Source of the DNA: Candidatus Methanophagales archaeon | GTDB lineage: Archaea; Halobacteriota; Syntropharchaeia; Alkanophagales; Methanospirareceae | NCBI GenBank assembly: GCA_030668065.1 | Contig: DAOUUS010000110.1 | Span: 1 to 5,785, forward strand | Length of the DNA: 5,785 nucleotides | Reading direction: 5' to 3' | In this document: positions 5,693 through 5,785 of the stretch, piece by piece | Numbering within the stretch: the first letter of the stretch is position 1 | How the letters are laid out: each line of letters starts with the position of its first letter | Notes under the pieces: generated by a model | Databases searched by the model: none | What the model saw: the letters and a program-made list of their open reading frames with translations, nothing else | What the model was told of the DNA's origin: nothing | Translations under genes and position numbers: made by a program

Positions 5693-5775
5693 TAAGTGAA
5701 GAGAAGACGCAGACGCACAAAACTTGGTGCATTACGCTTTATAACAAACTTTTTGGAGGAAAGCATCAAAAATAG
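5677..5775 (+). CDS. Possible 32-residue ORF overlapping the tnpA 3' end
   Basis: ATG at 5677 opens a frame reading MPVVVISEEKTQTH, then KTWCITLYNKLFGGKHQK, and stops at TAG 5773-5775. It overlaps the last 16 bases of tnpA, as a following tnpB often does, but the sequence does not look like the start of TnpB and I know no family for it. The same text, frameshifted, occurs in repeat copy 1 (3467-3555), where YNKLFGG continues into SKNKKFKKCC. It may be the cut-down start of a longer gene, or non-coding element end sequence that happens to be open. Confidence 0.3.
   Translation: MPVVVISEEKTQTHKTWCITLYNKLFGGKHQK
5683..5772 (+). repeat. Diverged direct repeat, copy 2 (at the tnpA 3' end)
   Basis: This is the partner of 3467-3555, in the same orientation about 2.2 kb away. 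The most conserved block is TATAACAAACTTTTTGG. This copy starts inside the last codons of tnpA, which ties the repeat to the transposable element rather than to the host genes. The two copies bracket the 403-residue gene. Confidence 0.7.
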
Positions 5776-5785
5776 AAAAAAAGCA

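Larger units (their letters stand above)
5292..5775 (+). mobile_element. IS200/IS605-type insertion sequence remnant (ends not determined)
   Basis: The element is defined by its tnpA gene and by the downstream sequence that recurs at 3467-3555. Elements of this family have no inverted terminal repeats or target duplications, so the ends cannot be read from the sequence directly, and the right end may lie outside the window. No tnpB (RuvC-like nuclease, guide RNA) is visible inside the window. The transposase lacks its HUH segment, so the copy would be movable only by a TnpA supplied from elsewhere. Confidence 0.5.

Noticed and set aside
5508..5732. Minus-strand open frame opposite the end of tnpA
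   Set aside because: Its Ser/Pro/Leu-rich composition is the antisense of the GA-rich tract; the plus strand has the conserved TnpA motifs.

Overview
The window looks like a piece of an anaerobic, F420-using euryarchaeal chromosome. The best guess is a methanogen or methane/alkane oxidiser of the ANME-1 (Methanophagales), Syntrophoarchaeia or Archaeoglobi kind. This rests on an MvhD gene coupled to an F420-dehydrogenase (FrhB/FdhB) type subunit, on TATA/BRE-like promoters with short leaders in front of most genes, and on a large NosD-like beta-helix surface protein with a C-terminal module typical of such archaea. The lineage is an inference; no rRNA or other marker gene is present.

Layout from left to right. 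(1) Positions 1-1217, minus strand: a promoter, mvhD, and the first 238 codons of an frhB/fdhB-like gene that runs off the left edge. The two genes overlap by 4 bases (ATGA), so they are almost certainly cotranscribed and translationally coupled. Together they should carry electrons between F420 and a heterodisulfide-reductase-type partner encoded outside the window. (2) Positions 1302-1633, plus strand: a clearly decayed polyphosphate kinase 2 (PPK2) gene that keeps the Walker A block and the C-terminal W-K-L-S block but has lost the middle and the reading frame. (3) Positions 1720-3312, minus strand: a secreted parallel beta-helix protein of about 530 residues with unusual Gly-rich (GGTGG) loops at each repeat. 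It has a promoter, a ribosome binding site and a probable oligo-T terminator. (4) Positions 3426-3865: a gene-poor debris zone with one copy of a 90-bp diverged repeat, a small hairpin and a short minus-strand coding remnant. (5) Positions 3866-5077, plus strand: a 403-residue, mostly helical soluble protein with a Lys-rich N-terminus that I do not recognise. (6) Positions 5292-5775, plus strand: an IS200/IS605-type transposase gene (tnpA) in which an internal deletion has removed the catalytic His-U-His segment. It overlaps a tiny ORF that carries the second copy of the 90-bp repeat.

The left operon is core energy metabolism. The rest is an accessory region shaped by mobile elements and gene decay: two internally deleted genes (ppk2, tnpA), repeated IS-like debris, a surface protein and an orphan gene. 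I found no convincing complete new defence or metabolic system. The most interesting leads are the 90-bp repeat shared by the transposase region and the debris zone, the loop architecture of the beta-helix protein, and the orphan 403-residue protein.
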